Source: Mycobacterium sp. ACS4054 (GTDB lineage: Bacteria; Actinomycetota; Actinomycetes; Mycobacteriales; Mycobacteriaceae). From it: DNA of 64,000 nt. Each line of letters starts with the position of its first letter. Within the stretch, counting starts at the first letter, position 1. Positions 41,579-50,115 of the stretch are shown here, one piece after another. A program made the translations under genes and the position numbers. Below the pieces are notes generated by a model, which saw only the letters and a list, made by a program, of their open reading frames with translations, made no database searches and was not told the origin of the DNA. Location: assembly GCF_001667275.1 (NCBI RefSeq), contig NZ_LZHV01000061.1:248001-312000 (forward strand), written 5' to 3'.

Positions 41579-42655
41579 TCACCCGGGCAGGTAGAGCCCC
41601 TTGCCGGTGATCAGGGGAAGGTCCAGCGTGGTCACGATTCCCGGCGGGGCGGCCACAACGGCGGGGATCGCGTTGACCACCCGCATCGCGGTGGCGACCA
41701 GTCCGGCGTGGTTGTGGTCGCCCTTGCGGCTGCTCAGGCAGACGTCCATGGCATACGACGGTTCGCCGGTGATCTCGATGCGGTAGGAGCCGCCGTGCTG
41801 GGCGGGCTGCGGCCAATCGGGGCACAGGTCCTCGCGCAGCCGGGTCACGTGTTCGAGGACCACGACGGGGTCGCCGTCGACCATGCCGAACACCTCGAAC
41901 CGCAACGCGGCGGCGCTGCCCTTGGGGATGTGCCCCGAGGCGATGTCGAAGTCCTCGGGCGCCGGCACGCGCACGTACTCCTGAGCGACCGAGTCGAGGG
42001 ATAGGCCCAGGCCCGCCGCCAGTTGCCGCACCACCGATCCCCACGCCAGGCTGAGCACGCCGGGTTGCAGCAGCATGGGTATCTCGTCGAGCGGCTTCCC
42101 GAAGCCCATCACGTCGAACATGACGGCCGCGCTGTCGTAGGTGGCGTAGTCGACGATCTCCATGCAGCGAATCTGCTGGATGTTCTGACAGGTGCCGGCC
42201 AGTGCCATCGGCAGCAGGTCGTTGGCGAAGCCGGGATCGATCCCGTTGACGTACACGCTCGAATTCCCTTCGCGCGCAGCGTCTTCGATGGGTTTGATGA
42301 GCTCCTCGGGGATCACCTCCCACGGGTACTGCAGAAAGACCGGACCGCTGCCGACGATGTTGATCCCGGCGGCCAGGACGCGCCGGTAGTCCTCCAGCGC
42401 CTCGGGCAACCGGTTGTCGGCCAGCGCGTTGTAGACGGCGCACTGTGGGCCGGTGGCCAACACGGCGTCCAGGTCGGTACTGGCCAGCACGCCGGTCGAA
42501 TCGTCAAGTCCGGCAAGCTCGGCCGCGTCCTTGCCGGCCTTGGCGTCCGATGACACCCAGACGCCTCTGAGCTCGAACTCGGGGTTGGTGATGAGCGCTC
42601 GCAGCGCGTGGACGCCGACATTGCCGGTGCCCAGCTGGACGACGGGGATGGGCAT
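41579..42655 (-). CDS. dihydrodipicolinate reductase-like NAD(P)-dependent dehydrogenase (Rv0926c-like)
   Basis: 358 residues, the length I recall for Rv0926c. An N-terminal Rossmann fold begins IPVVQLGTGNVGVHALRAL, and the C-terminal region (from ~130) resembles the DapB-like amine dehydrogenase family common in mycobacteria. The true substrate is unknown. AAGGAGA precedes ATG 42655. A strong inverted repeat lies just upstream, so it may be transcribed apart from the SDR gene. Confidence 0.8.
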   Translation of the reverse strand: MPIPVVQLGTGNVGVHALRALITNPEFELRGVWVSSDAKAGKDAAELAGLDDSTGVLASTDLDAVLATGPQCAVYNALADNRLPEALEDYRRVLAAGINIVGSGPVFLQYPWEVIPEELIKPIEDAAREGNSSVYVNGIDPGFANDLLPMALAGTCQNIQQIRCMEIVDYATYDSAAVMFDVMGFGKPLDEIPMLLQPGVLSLAWGSVVRQLAAGLGLSLDSVAQEYVRVPAPEDFDIASGHIPKGSAAALRFEVFGMVDGDPVVVLEHVTRLREDLCPDWPQPAQHGGSYRIEITGEPSYAMDVCLSSRKGDHNHAGLVATAMRVVNAIPAVVAAPPGIVTTLDLPLITGKGLYLPG

Positions 42656-42688
42656 GACGGTCTCCTTAGGGGGTGGTTGGTTCACGAC

Positions 42689-42750
42689 CGCGAGCAGACG
42701 CAAAATCGCATGAACTGCGGGGCGCGCAGGCGAGTTTGCGTCTGCTCGCG
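42689..42750. repeat. long inverted repeat (16-bp perfect arms, 30-nt loop)
   Basis: CGCGAGCAGACGCAAA at 42689-42704 is exactly complementary to TTTGCGTCTGCTCGCG at 42735-42750. It sits between two genes on the same strand, 10 bp after the SDR stop. It can act as an intrinsic terminator-like hairpin, or it may be one copy of a dispersed intergenic repeat. Confidence 0.7.
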
Positions 42751-42760
42751 CGTCAAGGGG

Positions 42761-43552
42761 TCACAGGTCCGGGACGGGGATGTCGAGGTTGGGGTAGGTG
42801 AGGCCGCCGTCGACCTCGAGCGTCTTGCCGGTCAGGAAGCTGCCCGCCGGTGACGCCAAATAGACTGCGGCGGCGGCGATGTCGACGGGATCGCCGAGGC
42901 GGCGCAGCGGGGTCGCCTTTTCCATCGGCGCGCGCAGTTCGTCGTTGGACGCGACCACGTCCAGCGCGGAGGTCAGGATCGATCCCGGCGCGATCGCGTT
43001 GACGCGGATGCGCGGGCACAGGTCCAGCGCGGCCGACCGGGTGTAGTGCGCCAGCGCGGCCTTGGCGGTGGCGTAGGCGGCGAAACCCCGTCCGGCCAGC
43101 CGGCCCATGGTCGAGGTGATGTTGATGATGCTGCCGCCGCCGGAGTGCTCCAGCATCAGGGGCACCGCCGCGATGGTGAGCGCGTGGGCGGTGGCGACGT
43201 TGAAGGTGAACGCGTCCTTGAGGTCTTTGGTCGAGGTGGTCAGGAGCGTGTTGGGCATGGTGCCGCCGACGTTGTTGACGACGATGTCTAGTTTCCCGAA
43301 GGCCTCGACGGCCTGGCCGGCCAGCTCGGCGGTCGCCTCCGGGTGGGCCAGGTCGGCGGCGACGATGTGCGCCCGCCGTCCGGCGGCGCGGACCTCTTCG
43401 GCGACGGCTTCTAGTTGCGATTCCGTGCGCGAGGCGATCAGCACATCGGCGCCCGCCTCGGCGAAAGCCACCGCCATGGCGGCCCCGAGGCCGCGGCCGG
43501 CACCGGTGATGACGGCGACTTTGTCGTCGAGACGAAATCTGTCAAGGATCAT
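42761..43552 (-). CDS. short-chain dehydrogenase/reductase (Rv0927c-like)
   Basis: 263 residues of a classical SDR: VAVITGAGRGLGAAMAV (TGxxxGxG), NNVGG, the catalytic Ser in INITSTMG, and YATAK with Tyr-x-x-x-Lys. The D after strand 2 is replaced (ASRTESQLE), which suits NADP. The substrate is unknown. GAGAGG precedes the ATG. It is divergent from the phosphate operon. Confidence 0.9.
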   Translation of the reverse strand: MILDRFRLDDKVAVITGAGRGLGAAMAVAFAEAGADVLIASRTESQLEAVAEEVRAAGRRAHIVAADLAHPEATAELAGQAVEAFGKLDIVVNNVGGTMPNTLLTTSTKDLKDAFTFNVATAHALTIAAVPLMLEHSGGGSIINITSTMGRLAGRGFAAYATAKAALAHYTRSAALDLCPRIRVNAIAPGSILTSALDVVASNDELRAPMEKATPLRRLGDPVDIAAAAVYLASPAGSFLTGKTLEVDGGLTYPNLDIPVPDL

Positions 43553-43732
43553 TGCGGCCTCTCTTCGCCCAAGTTGTCAGCCGACACGGTAGCAAGCCCG
43601 GCCGTCTCGGATGCGGCATTTCTGGAACAGGTTCTACTTTTGCATATCGGCGGCGCGATGTAACGCCCGCTGCCCATCGGCCACCGGACGACCCGGCCGC
43701 CGTTCGCGTCCACTGCGAGATCATTCGCGCGG

Positions 43733-43749
43733 CGTTAGCCTTAGTGCTG
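43733..43749 (+). promoter_or_regulatory. 17-bp motif shared by the two pstS promoters, copy 1
   Basis: CGTTAGCCTTAGTGCTG, 71 bp before the first pstS start. It matches copy 2 at 14 of 17 positions. It is a candidate phosphate-response (RegX3) site, but I could not match it to a known consensus. Confidence 0.45.
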
Positions 43750-43820
43750 AAAAATTTGCCGGCGCGCGGCGGCTAGCGAATGGTGGCGATCATGGTTGAC
43801 TTCTCCCGTCGGGAATCAAT

Positions 43821-44933
43821 TTGCGGCTGAAGCGATTTCGTGCGGCGCTGGGCGTCGCGACCGTGGTTGCCCTGGCGGTGGCGGGCTGCGGAAGTAACGA
43901 GAACGGGGCCGGGGACCGCGGCGGGCCGGGAACCTCGACCAGCAAGGTGAGCTGCGGCGGGGCGAAGTCGCTGAAGGCGAGCGGGTCGACCGCCCAGGCG
44001 AACGCGATGACCCGCTTCATCAAGGCCTTCGAGCAGGCCTGCCCCGGCCAGACGCTGAATTACACGCCGAACGGTTCGGGCGCGGGTATCGGCGAGTTCA
44101 CGGGCGATCAAACGGATTTCGCGGGGTCCGACTCGCCGCTCGCGTCCATCGAATACTTCGCGGCCCGGCAACGCTGCGGTTCGCCGGCCTGGAATTTGCC
44201 GGTGGTGTTCGGCCCGATCGCGATCGCCTTCCACGTTGCCGGTGTCGCTTCGCTGAACCTGGACGGCCCCACGGCCGCGCGAGTGTTCAAAGGCGCGGTC
44301 ACCGCGTGGAACGATCCGGCCATTGCGGCGTTGAACCCCGGCGTCGCGTTTCCCGCCGAGCCGATCCGGGTGATCTTCCGCAACGACCAGTCCGGCACCA
44401 CCGACAATTTCCAGAAATACCTGGACTCGGCCGCCAACGGCGTCTGGGACAAGGGCATCGGGAAGACGTTCAACGGCGGCGTCGGTGAAGGGGTCAGAGG
44501 CAACGACGGCGCGTCCGCGGCGGTCAAGGCCACCGAGGGCTCGATCACCTATGTCGAGTGGTCGTTCGCGCAGGCGCAAAAGCTCGACATGGCCAAGGTC
44601 GTCACCTCGGCCGGCCCGGACGCCGTGGCCATCAGCGCCGACTCGGTCGGCAAGACGATCGCCGGCGCCGACTTCAGCGAGGACGGAAACGACCTGGTCG
44701 TCGACACCTTCTCCTTCTACAAGCCGACCCAGCCCGGCTCCTACCCCATCGTGCTCGCGACGTATGAGATCGTCTGCTCGAAGTATCCCGACCCGCAGGT
44801 CGCCGCGGCCGTGAAGGCGTTCCTGCAGAGCACTGTGGGTGCCGGTCAGGACGGCTTGACGAACAACGGCTACGTTCCCGTCCCGCAGTCGTTCAAGTCC
44901 CGGCTGTCGGCGGCGATCGACGCCATTTCGTGA
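43821..44933 (+). CDS. pstS3: phosphate-binding lipoprotein PstS, copy 1 (PstS3-like)
   Basis: 370 residues, equal to what I recall for Rv0928. The signal peptide ends in a lipobox with C23 (LAVAGC). Phosphate contacts are visible in LKASGSTAQANAM, FAGSDSPLA and RNDQSGTTDNFQ. It binds phosphate outside the membrane and hands it to PstC/PstA. TTG 43821 is the start; no ATG or GTG fits. Two cysteine pairs are conserved with copy 2. Confidence 0.93.
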   Translation: MRLKRFRAALGVATVVALAVAGCGSNENGAGDRGGPGTSTSKVSCGGAKSLKASGSTAQANAMTRFIKAFEQACPGQTLNYTPNGSGAGIGEFTGDQTDFAGSDSPLASIEYFAARQRCGSPAWNLPVVFGPIAIAFHVAGVASLNLDGPTAARVFKGAVTAWNDPAIAALNPGVAFPAEPIRVIFRNDQSGTTDNFQKYLDSAANGVWDKGIGKTFNGGVGEGVRGNDGASAAVKATEGSITYVEWSFAQAQKLDMAKVVTSAGPDAVAISADSVGKTIAGADFSEDGNDLVVDTFSFYKPTQPGSYPIVLATYEIVCSKYPDPQVAAAVKAFLQSTVGAGQDGLTNNGYVPVPQSFKSRLSAAIDAIS

Positions 44934-45009
44934 GCACCCTTGCACAGGTGTGCGGGGCTCCCTCAAGCCGCCTTGGCCAGCGACAATCAGCCGACAGCAA
45001 TTTGCCCAA

Positions 45010-45026
45010 CGTTAACCTTGTTGCTG
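45010..45026 (+). promoter_or_regulatory. 17-bp motif shared by the two pstS promoters, copy 2
   Basis: CGTTAACCTTGTTGCTG, 91 bp before the second pstS start; it is followed by a further GTTAGCT. Its presence in the 184-bp gap suggests the second pstS has its own regulated promoter. Confidence 0.45.
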
Positions 45027-45117
45027 TTAGCTTCCTTGCTGCGAGAGACGCCGGTCGACGCTCGATTGCCAACAGGACGTCGGCACACATGTTTCCTCCC
45101 TACCGTTAGGAAGTGAC

Positions 45118-46230
45118 TTGAAACTCAACCGATTCGGTGCCGCGCTGAGCGTCGTGACCGCCGGCGCGCTGGTGTTGTCGGGGTGCGGAAGTGACAAGAA
45201 CGCCACGGGCGAGAGCGGCGCGACGAGCGGCTCGTCGGGCAAGGTCAGCTGCGGCGGGAAGAAGACGCTGAAGGCCAGCGGGTCGACCGCGCAGGCCAAC
45301 GCCATGACGCGGTTCGTCAACGCCTTCGAGCAGGCCTGCTCCGGCCAGACGCTGAACTACACGGCCAACGGCTCGGGCGCCGGAATCAGCGAATTCAACG
45401 GCAACCAAACCGATTTCGGCGGTTCGGACTCGCCGCTCGCCGCGAAGGAATACGCCGCGGCACAGCAGCGCTGCGGCTCGCCGGCGTGGAACCTGCCGGT
45501 GGTGTTCGGCCCGATCGCCATCACCTACAACGTCAAGGGCCTGAGCTCGCTGAGCCTCGACGGTCCCACGGCGGCGAAGATCTTCAACGGCGCGATCACG
45601 ACCTGGAACGACCCGGCCATCGCCGCGCTCAACCCCGGCGTCACGCTGCCCGCCGAACCGATTCACGTGGTGTTCCGCAACGACGAGTCGGGCACCACCG
45701 ACAACTTCCAGAAGTACCTGGACGCCGCCTCCGACGGCGCGTGGGGCAAGGGCGCCGGCAAGACGTTCAAGGGCGGCGTCGGCGAGGGCGCCAAGGGCAA
45801 CGACGGCACATCGGCGGCGATCAAGGCCACCGAGGGGTCGATCACCTACAACGAGTGGTCGTTCGCCCAGGCGCAGAAATTGAGCATGGCCAAGGTCGTC
45901 ACGCCGGCCGGCCCGGACGCCGTCGCCATCAGCTCCGACTCGGTCGGCAAGACCATCTCCGGAGCCAAGATCAGCGGCCAGGGCAACGACCTGGTGCTCG
46001 ACACGCTGTCCTTCTACAAGCCGACCCAAGCCGGGTCCTACCCGATCGTGCTGGCGACGTACGAGATCGTTTGCTCGAAGTATCCCGATTCACAGGTCGG
46101 CACCGCCGTGAAGGCGTTCCTGCAAAGTACGATCGGTGCGGGGCAGAGTGGCCTGGCCGACAACGGGTACATTCCCATTCCCGACTCGTTCAAGTCGAGA
46201 CTGTCGGCCGCTATTAACGCCATCACGTGA
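45118..46230 (+). CDS. pstS: phosphate-binding lipoprotein PstS, copy 2
   Basis: 370 residues, closely similar to the preceding gene along its whole length, so this is a tandem duplication. Lipobox C23 (LVLSGC), LKASGSTAQANAM, FGGSDSPLA and RNDESGTTDNFQ are kept. It too starts with TTG (45118), with TAGGAAG upstream; the GTG at 45113 runs into a stop. The pstC gene begins 12 bp after its stop. Confidence 0.93.
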   Translation: MKLNRFGAALSVVTAGALVLSGCGSDKNATGESGATSGSSGKVSCGGKKTLKASGSTAQANAMTRFVNAFEQACSGQTLNYTANGSGAGISEFNGNQTDFGGSDSPLAAKEYAAAQQRCGSPAWNLPVVFGPIAITYNVKGLSSLSLDGPTAAKIFNGAITTWNDPAIAALNPGVTLPAEPIHVVFRNDESGTTDNFQKYLDAASDGAWGKGAGKTFKGGVGEGAKGNDGTSAAIKATEGSITYNEWSFAQAQKLSMAKVVTPAGPDAVAISSDSVGKTISGAKISGQGNDLVLDTLSFYKPTQAGSYPIVLATYEIVCSKYPDSQVGTAVKAFLQSTIGAGQSGLADNGYIPIPDSFKSRLSAAINAIT

Positions 46231-46242
46231 TTTGAGGTGGTA

Positions 46243-47235
46243 GTGACCCGAGGAGCGGTAGCCAGCCCGTCGACCCCGAAAAATCCCGGGCTCAAGGCGC
46301 TGGGCGCGCCCTCCGCTCGGCGGGGGGACCGGCTCTTCAAGCTGCTGGCCGCCGCTGCCGGGTCGACGATCGTGGTCGCGATCCTGCTGATCGCGGTGTT
46401 TCTGCTGATTCGTGCCGTTCCGGCGTTGCGGGTCAACCACGCGAACTTCTTCACCAGCGCCCAGTTCAGCACCACCGACCCGGCTAAGCTCGCCTTCGGC
46501 ATCCGCGACCTGTTGATGGTCACGGTGCTGAGCTCGCTGACCGCGCTGGTGCTCGCGGTGCCGGTGGCGGTCGGGATCGCGGTGTTCCTCACCCAATACG
46601 CGCCCAAGCGTTTGGCCCGCCCGTTCGGCGCCGTCGTCGACCTGCTGGCCGCGGTGCCCTCGATCATCTTCGGGTTGTGGGGCATCTTCGTGCTGGCGCC
46701 CAAGATCGAGCCCGTCGCGGCGTTCCTCAACCGCAACCTGGGCTGGTTGTTCCTGTTCAGGCAGGGCAACGTATCGCTGGCCGGCGGCGGAACCATCTTC
46801 ACCGCTGGCATCGTCCTTTCGGCGATGATCCTGCCGATCATCACCTCGGTGTCCCGCGAGGTGTTCCGCCAGACCCCGCACATCCAGATGGAAGCGGCGC
46901 AGGCGCTGGGCGCCACCAAGTGGGAGGTGGTGCGGATGACCGTGCTGCCGTTCGGCCGCAGCGGTGTCATCGCGGCGTCGATGCTGGGCTTGGGGCGCGC
47001 GCTCGGCGAGACCGTGGCGGTGCTGATCATCTTGCGCTCGGCCGCGCGCCCGGGAAACTGGTCGCTGTTCGACGGCGGCTACACCTTCGCCTCCAAGATC
47101 GCCTCCGCCGCAGCCGAATTCAGCGAACCGCTGCCCACCGGCGCCTACATCGCCGCGGGATTCGCGCTGTTCGTCTTGACCTTCGTCGTCAACGCGCTGG
47201 CGCGGGCCATCGCCGGCGGGAAGGTCAACGGATGA
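46243..47235 (+). CDS. pstC2: phosphate ABC transporter permease PstC
   Basis: 330 residues with six membrane helices. The coupling-loop motif is EAAQALGATKWEVVRMTVLP (EAA...G). It forms the transmembrane channel with PstA. Two GTG codons (46237 and 46243) compete; the second has GAGG at better spacing. It overlaps pstA (ATGA). Confidence 0.93.
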   Translation: MTRGAVASPSTPKNPGLKALGAPSARRGDRLFKLLAAAAGSTIVVAILLIAVFLLIRAVPALRVNHANFFTSAQFSTTDPAKLAFGIRDLLMVTVLSSLTALVLAVPVAVGIAVFLTQYAPKRLARPFGAVVDLLAAVPSIIFGLWGIFVLAPKIEPVAAFLNRNLGWLFLFRQGNVSLAGGGTIFTAGIVLSAMILPIITSVSREVFRQTPHIQMEAAQALGATKWEVVRMTVLPFGRSGVIAASMLGLGRALGETVAVLIILRSAARPGNWSLFDGGYTFASKIASAAAEFSEPLPTGAYIAAGFALFVLTFVVNALARAIAGGKVNG

Positions 47236-48134
47236 CGGCCAGCGTGTTCGACCGGCCGGTCAAAACCCAGGCGTTCCGGCCCGTGAGCTTTCGGCGCCGG
47301 ATCACCAACAGCGCGGCCACCGTCTTCTTCGTCGCCTCCTTCCTCATCGCGCTGGTTCCGCTGGTCTGGGTGCTGTCGGTCGTCGTGGCCCGCGGCTGGT
47401 ACGCGGTCACCCGGACCGGCTGGTGGACGCATTCGCTGCACGGCGTGCTGCCGGAGCAGTTCGCCGGCGGCATCTATCACGCGCTGTACGGAACCGTGGT
47501 GCAGGCCGGGGTGGCCGCCCTGCTGTCCGTGCCGCTGGGGCTGATGACGGCCGTTTTCCTGGTGGAATACGGTTCCGGGCGGCTGGTGCGGCTGACGACG
47601 TTCATGGTCGACGTGCTCGCCGGGGTGCCCTCCATCGTGGCGGCGCTGTTCATCTTCAGCCTCTGGATCGCCACCCTGGGATTCCAGCAGAGCTCGTTCG
47701 CGGTGTCGCTGGCGCTGGTGCTGCTGATGTTGCCCGTGGTGGTGCGGTCCGCCGAGGAGATGCTGCGGCTGGTGCCCGACGATCTGCGGGAAGCCAGCTA
47801 CGCGCTGGGCGTTCCCAAATGGAAGACCATCATGCGGATCGTGTTCCCGATCGCCATGCCCGGCATCGTCTCCGGGGTCTTGTTGTCGGTCGCCCGGGTC
47901 GTCGGCGAGACCGCCCCGGTGCTGGTGCTGGTCGGATACAGCCGGTCGATCAACGTCGACATCTTCCACGGCAACATGGCCTCCCTGCCGCTGCTGATCT
48001 ACACCGAGCTCACCAACCCCGAACACGCCGGTTTCCTGCGCATCTGGGGTGCGGCGCTGAGCCTGATCATCATCGTCGCCGTGATCAACCTGATCGCTGC
48101 GGCGACCCGGTTCCTGGCGACCCGCCGGCGCTGA
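47232..48134 (+). CDS. pstA1: phosphate ABC transporter permease PstA
   Basis: 300 residues with six helices and the EAA-type loop REASYALGVPKWKTIMRIVFP. It pairs with PstC. No ATPase gene (pstB) follows; the next gene is ku on the other strand. The ATPase must therefore come from another locus, such as a phoT/pstB gene. ATG 47232 overlaps the pstC stop. Confidence 0.93.
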   Translation: MTASVFDRPVKTQAFRPVSFRRRITNSAATVFFVASFLIALVPLVWVLSVVVARGWYAVTRTGWWTHSLHGVLPEQFAGGIYHALYGTVVQAGVAALLSVPLGLMTAVFLVEYGSGRLVRLTTFMVDVLAGVPSIVAALFIFSLWIATLGFQQSSFAVSLALVLLMLPVVVRSAEEMLRLVPDDLREASYALGVPKWKTIMRIVFPIAMPGIVSGVLLSVARVVGETAPVLVLVGYSRSINVDIFHGNMASLPLLIYTELTNPEHAGFLRIWGAALSLIIIVAVINLIAAATRFLATRRR

Positions 48135-48144
48135 GCGCGCCGGG

Positions 48145-49053
48145 TCAGGACTTCGAAGCGGCCTTCTTGGCCGGCGCCTTCTTCGCCGCGGTCTTCTTGG
48201 CGGCGGTCTTCTTCGCCGCCGTCTTCTTGGCCGGCGCCTTCTTGGCCGGAGCCTTTGCGCCACCGGAGCGCGCCTTGACGCTGGCCTCCAGCTTGGCCAG
48301 CAGGTCCGAGACGTCCTCGGTCTCGTCCAGCTCCTTGGGCTGCTCCTCGGTGGTAAACGCTTCTCCGCCTTCGAGTTTGGCGTCGACCAGCTCCTGCAGC
48401 TGCTCCTGGTAGGTGTCGTGGTAGCGGTCGGGGTTGAAGTCTTCGGCCATCGACTCCACGACCTGACCGGCCATCTTGAGTTCGGCCGGCTTGATCTCAA
48501 CCTTCTTGTCCAGCACCGGGAAATCCGGGTCGCGGATCTCGTCGGGCCACAGCAAGGTGTGCACCACCATCACGTCGCGCTTGCCGAAGTCCTTGACCCG
48601 CAACGCCGCCAGCCGCGTCTTGTTGCGCAGCGTGAAGTGCACGATCGCCATCCGATCCGTCTCGGCTAGCGTCTTGGCCAGCAGCACATAGGATTTCGAC
48701 GACTTGGAATCGGGCTCCAGGAAGTAACTGCGGTCGAACAGCATCGGATCGACTTCGCTGGCCGGCACGAACTCCAGCACCTCGATCTCGCGGCTGCGCT
48801 CCTCGGGCAGGGTGGCGATGTCGTCGTCGGTGATGATCACCATCTGGCCGTCGTCGGATTCGTAGGCCCGGGCGATGTCCCGGTATTCGACGACCTCGCC
48901 GTCCACCTCGCACACGCGTTGGTATCGGATGCGCCCGTTGTCCTTGGCGTGCACCTGATGGAACTTGATGTCGTGGTCCTGGGTGGCGCTGTACACCTTC
49001 ACCGGGACGTTGACCAGTCCGAACGCGATAGAGCCCTTCCAGATGGAGCGCAT
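48145..49053 (-). CDS. ku: non-homologous end-joining protein Ku
   Basis: 302 residues. The Ku core (about 1-255) starts MRSIWKGSIAFGLVNVPVKV and includes FDRSYFLEPDSKSSKSYVLL. The last ~40 residues are a Lys/Ala/Pro tail of repeated five-residue units (KKTAA, KKAPA). Ku homodimers ring DNA ends and recruit LigD, encoded nearby. The tail is longer than the C-terminus I recall for M. tuberculosis Ku (273 aa) and should add sequence-independent DNA binding. ATG 49053 is preferred over 49071. Confidence 0.95.
   Translation of the reverse strand: MRSIWKGSIAFGLVNVPVKVYSATQDHDIKFHQVHAKDNGRIRYQRVCEVDGEVVEYRDIARAYESDDGQMVIITDDDIATLPEERSREIEVLEFVPASEVDPMLFDRSYFLEPDSKSSKSYVLLAKTLAETDRMAIVHFTLRNKTRLAALRVKDFGKRDVMVVHTLLWPDEIRDPDFPVLDKKVEIKPAELKMAGQVVESMAEDFNPDRYHDTYQEQLQELVDAKLEGGEAFTTEEQPKELDETEDVSDLLAKLEASVKARSGGAKAPAKKAPAKKTAAKKTAAKKTAAKKAPAKKAASKS
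48166..48254 (-). repeat. 15-bp tandem repeats encoding the Ku tail
   Basis: The DNA for the KKAPA/KKTAA units is a degenerate 15-bp tandem array. It is prone to slippage, so tail length may differ between strains. Confidence 0.6.
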
Positions 49054-49143
49054 GTAAGTCAGTATGCCCATACAGTTCGCCGGCTAACAGGACGCGGGGC
49101 CGTCGCGCCGCAGCTCGTGACCGCATCGAAGCCTGCCGGCGGG

Positions 49144-50079
49144 CTAGGGCCCGTTTGCCTGGGCGCGCAGCGCGGCGCGATCGGGGAGGTCCGCCCCGGC
49201 GCGGCCGACGGTCACCGCCGACGACAGGCTGGCCGCCTCGAGCGCGGCCGTCAGGGCGTCGACGGGGATGCGGCGCAGGGCGGCCCGCCGGTCGGCGCCC
49301 AACACTCCCATTCCCCACAGCGCGTCGATCAGGCCGACCGTGAAGGCGTCGCCGGCGCCGACGGTGTCCACCACCCGCACCGGCCGGGCCGCCGCCCGCG
49401 CCTCGCCGGCCGCGCAGAACGCCAGCGACCCGCGGGCGCCCATCGTCACGACGACGACCGCCGGCCCCGAGGCCAGCCAGCTTCTCGCGGTGCGTTCCGG
49501 TTGGTGATCGGGGGCGATCCACCTCAGGTCCTCGTCGCTGGCCTTAACGATGTCGCTGCGCTCCACCAGGTGCGCGATGCGCGCGCGGGCGAGCGTCGGG
49601 TCGGTGATCAGCGACGGGCGCACGTTGGGATCGAAGCTCACGGTGGCCGACACGTGGTAGGCGTCGAGCAGCGCCGCGACGGCGAGGCAGCCGGGCTCGC
49701 GCACGGCGGCGATGGACCCGGTGTGCACCAACAGGGGCGGCGCGGCTTCGGGCGTGCCGGCCAGCCGCCAGTCCAGGTCGAATGTGTAGGTCGCCGTGCC
49801 GTCCTCACCGATCGTCGCGCGCGCGGTCGGCGTCCGGCGCGCCGACGTGCTTCCCGGAACCAGCTGGACGCCAGCGGATGTGAGGTGTTCGGCGATGCGC
49901 CTGCCGGCTTCGTCGTCGGCGATGTGGGTCAAGAAGTCGATTTCGTGGCCGAGCCGGGCGAGCCCCACCGCGACGTTGAGCGGGCTGCCGCCGACATGCT
50001 CGGCGACTCCGCGCCCGGCATCACCGAAGTTTTCGACCCTGTCGATCAGCGCCTCGCCGATCACCAGCCCGCGGGCCAT
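49144..50079 (-). CDS. PfkB-family carbohydrate kinase (fructokinase-like)
   Basis: 311 residues of the ribokinase fold. The N-terminal sugar motif is EHVGGSPLNVAVGLARLG, and the anion-hole/catalytic Asp motif is VDTVGAGDAFTVGLIDALW. It phosphorylates a sugar, perhaps fructose. ATG 50079 has GAGG upstream. It is divergent from ligD with a gap of only 36 bp. I do not recall this gene between ku and ligD in M. tuberculosis. Confidence 0.88.
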   Translation of the reverse strand: MARGLVIGEALIDRVENFGDAGRGVAEHVGGSPLNVAVGLARLGHEIDFLTHIADDEAGRRIAEHLTSAGVQLVPGSTSARRTPTARATIGEDGTATYTFDLDWRLAGTPEAAPPLLVHTGSIAAVREPGCLAVAALLDAYHVSATVSFDPNVRPSLITDPTLARARIAHLVERSDIVKASDEDLRWIAPDHQPERTARSWLASGPAVVVVTMGARGSLAFCAAGEARAAARPVRVVDTVGAGDAFTVGLIDALWGMGVLGADRRAALRRIPVDALTAALEAASLSSAVTVGRAGADLPDRAALRAQANGP

Positions 50080-50103
50080 AACCTCACCCCTCGCCAGACG
50101 ACG

Positions 50104-50109
50104 TACGTT
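50104..50109 (+). promoter_or_regulatory. -10 element for leaderless ligD
   Basis: TACGTT, 6 nt before ATG 50116, in the 36-bp gap to the divergent kinase gene. Confidence 0.45.
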
Positions 50110-50115
50110 GACACT

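Noticed and set aside
48919..50115. Upstream extension of the ligD frame across ku and the sugar kinase
   Set aside because: It is antisense to two clear genes, and the polymerase domain begins at ATG 50116.
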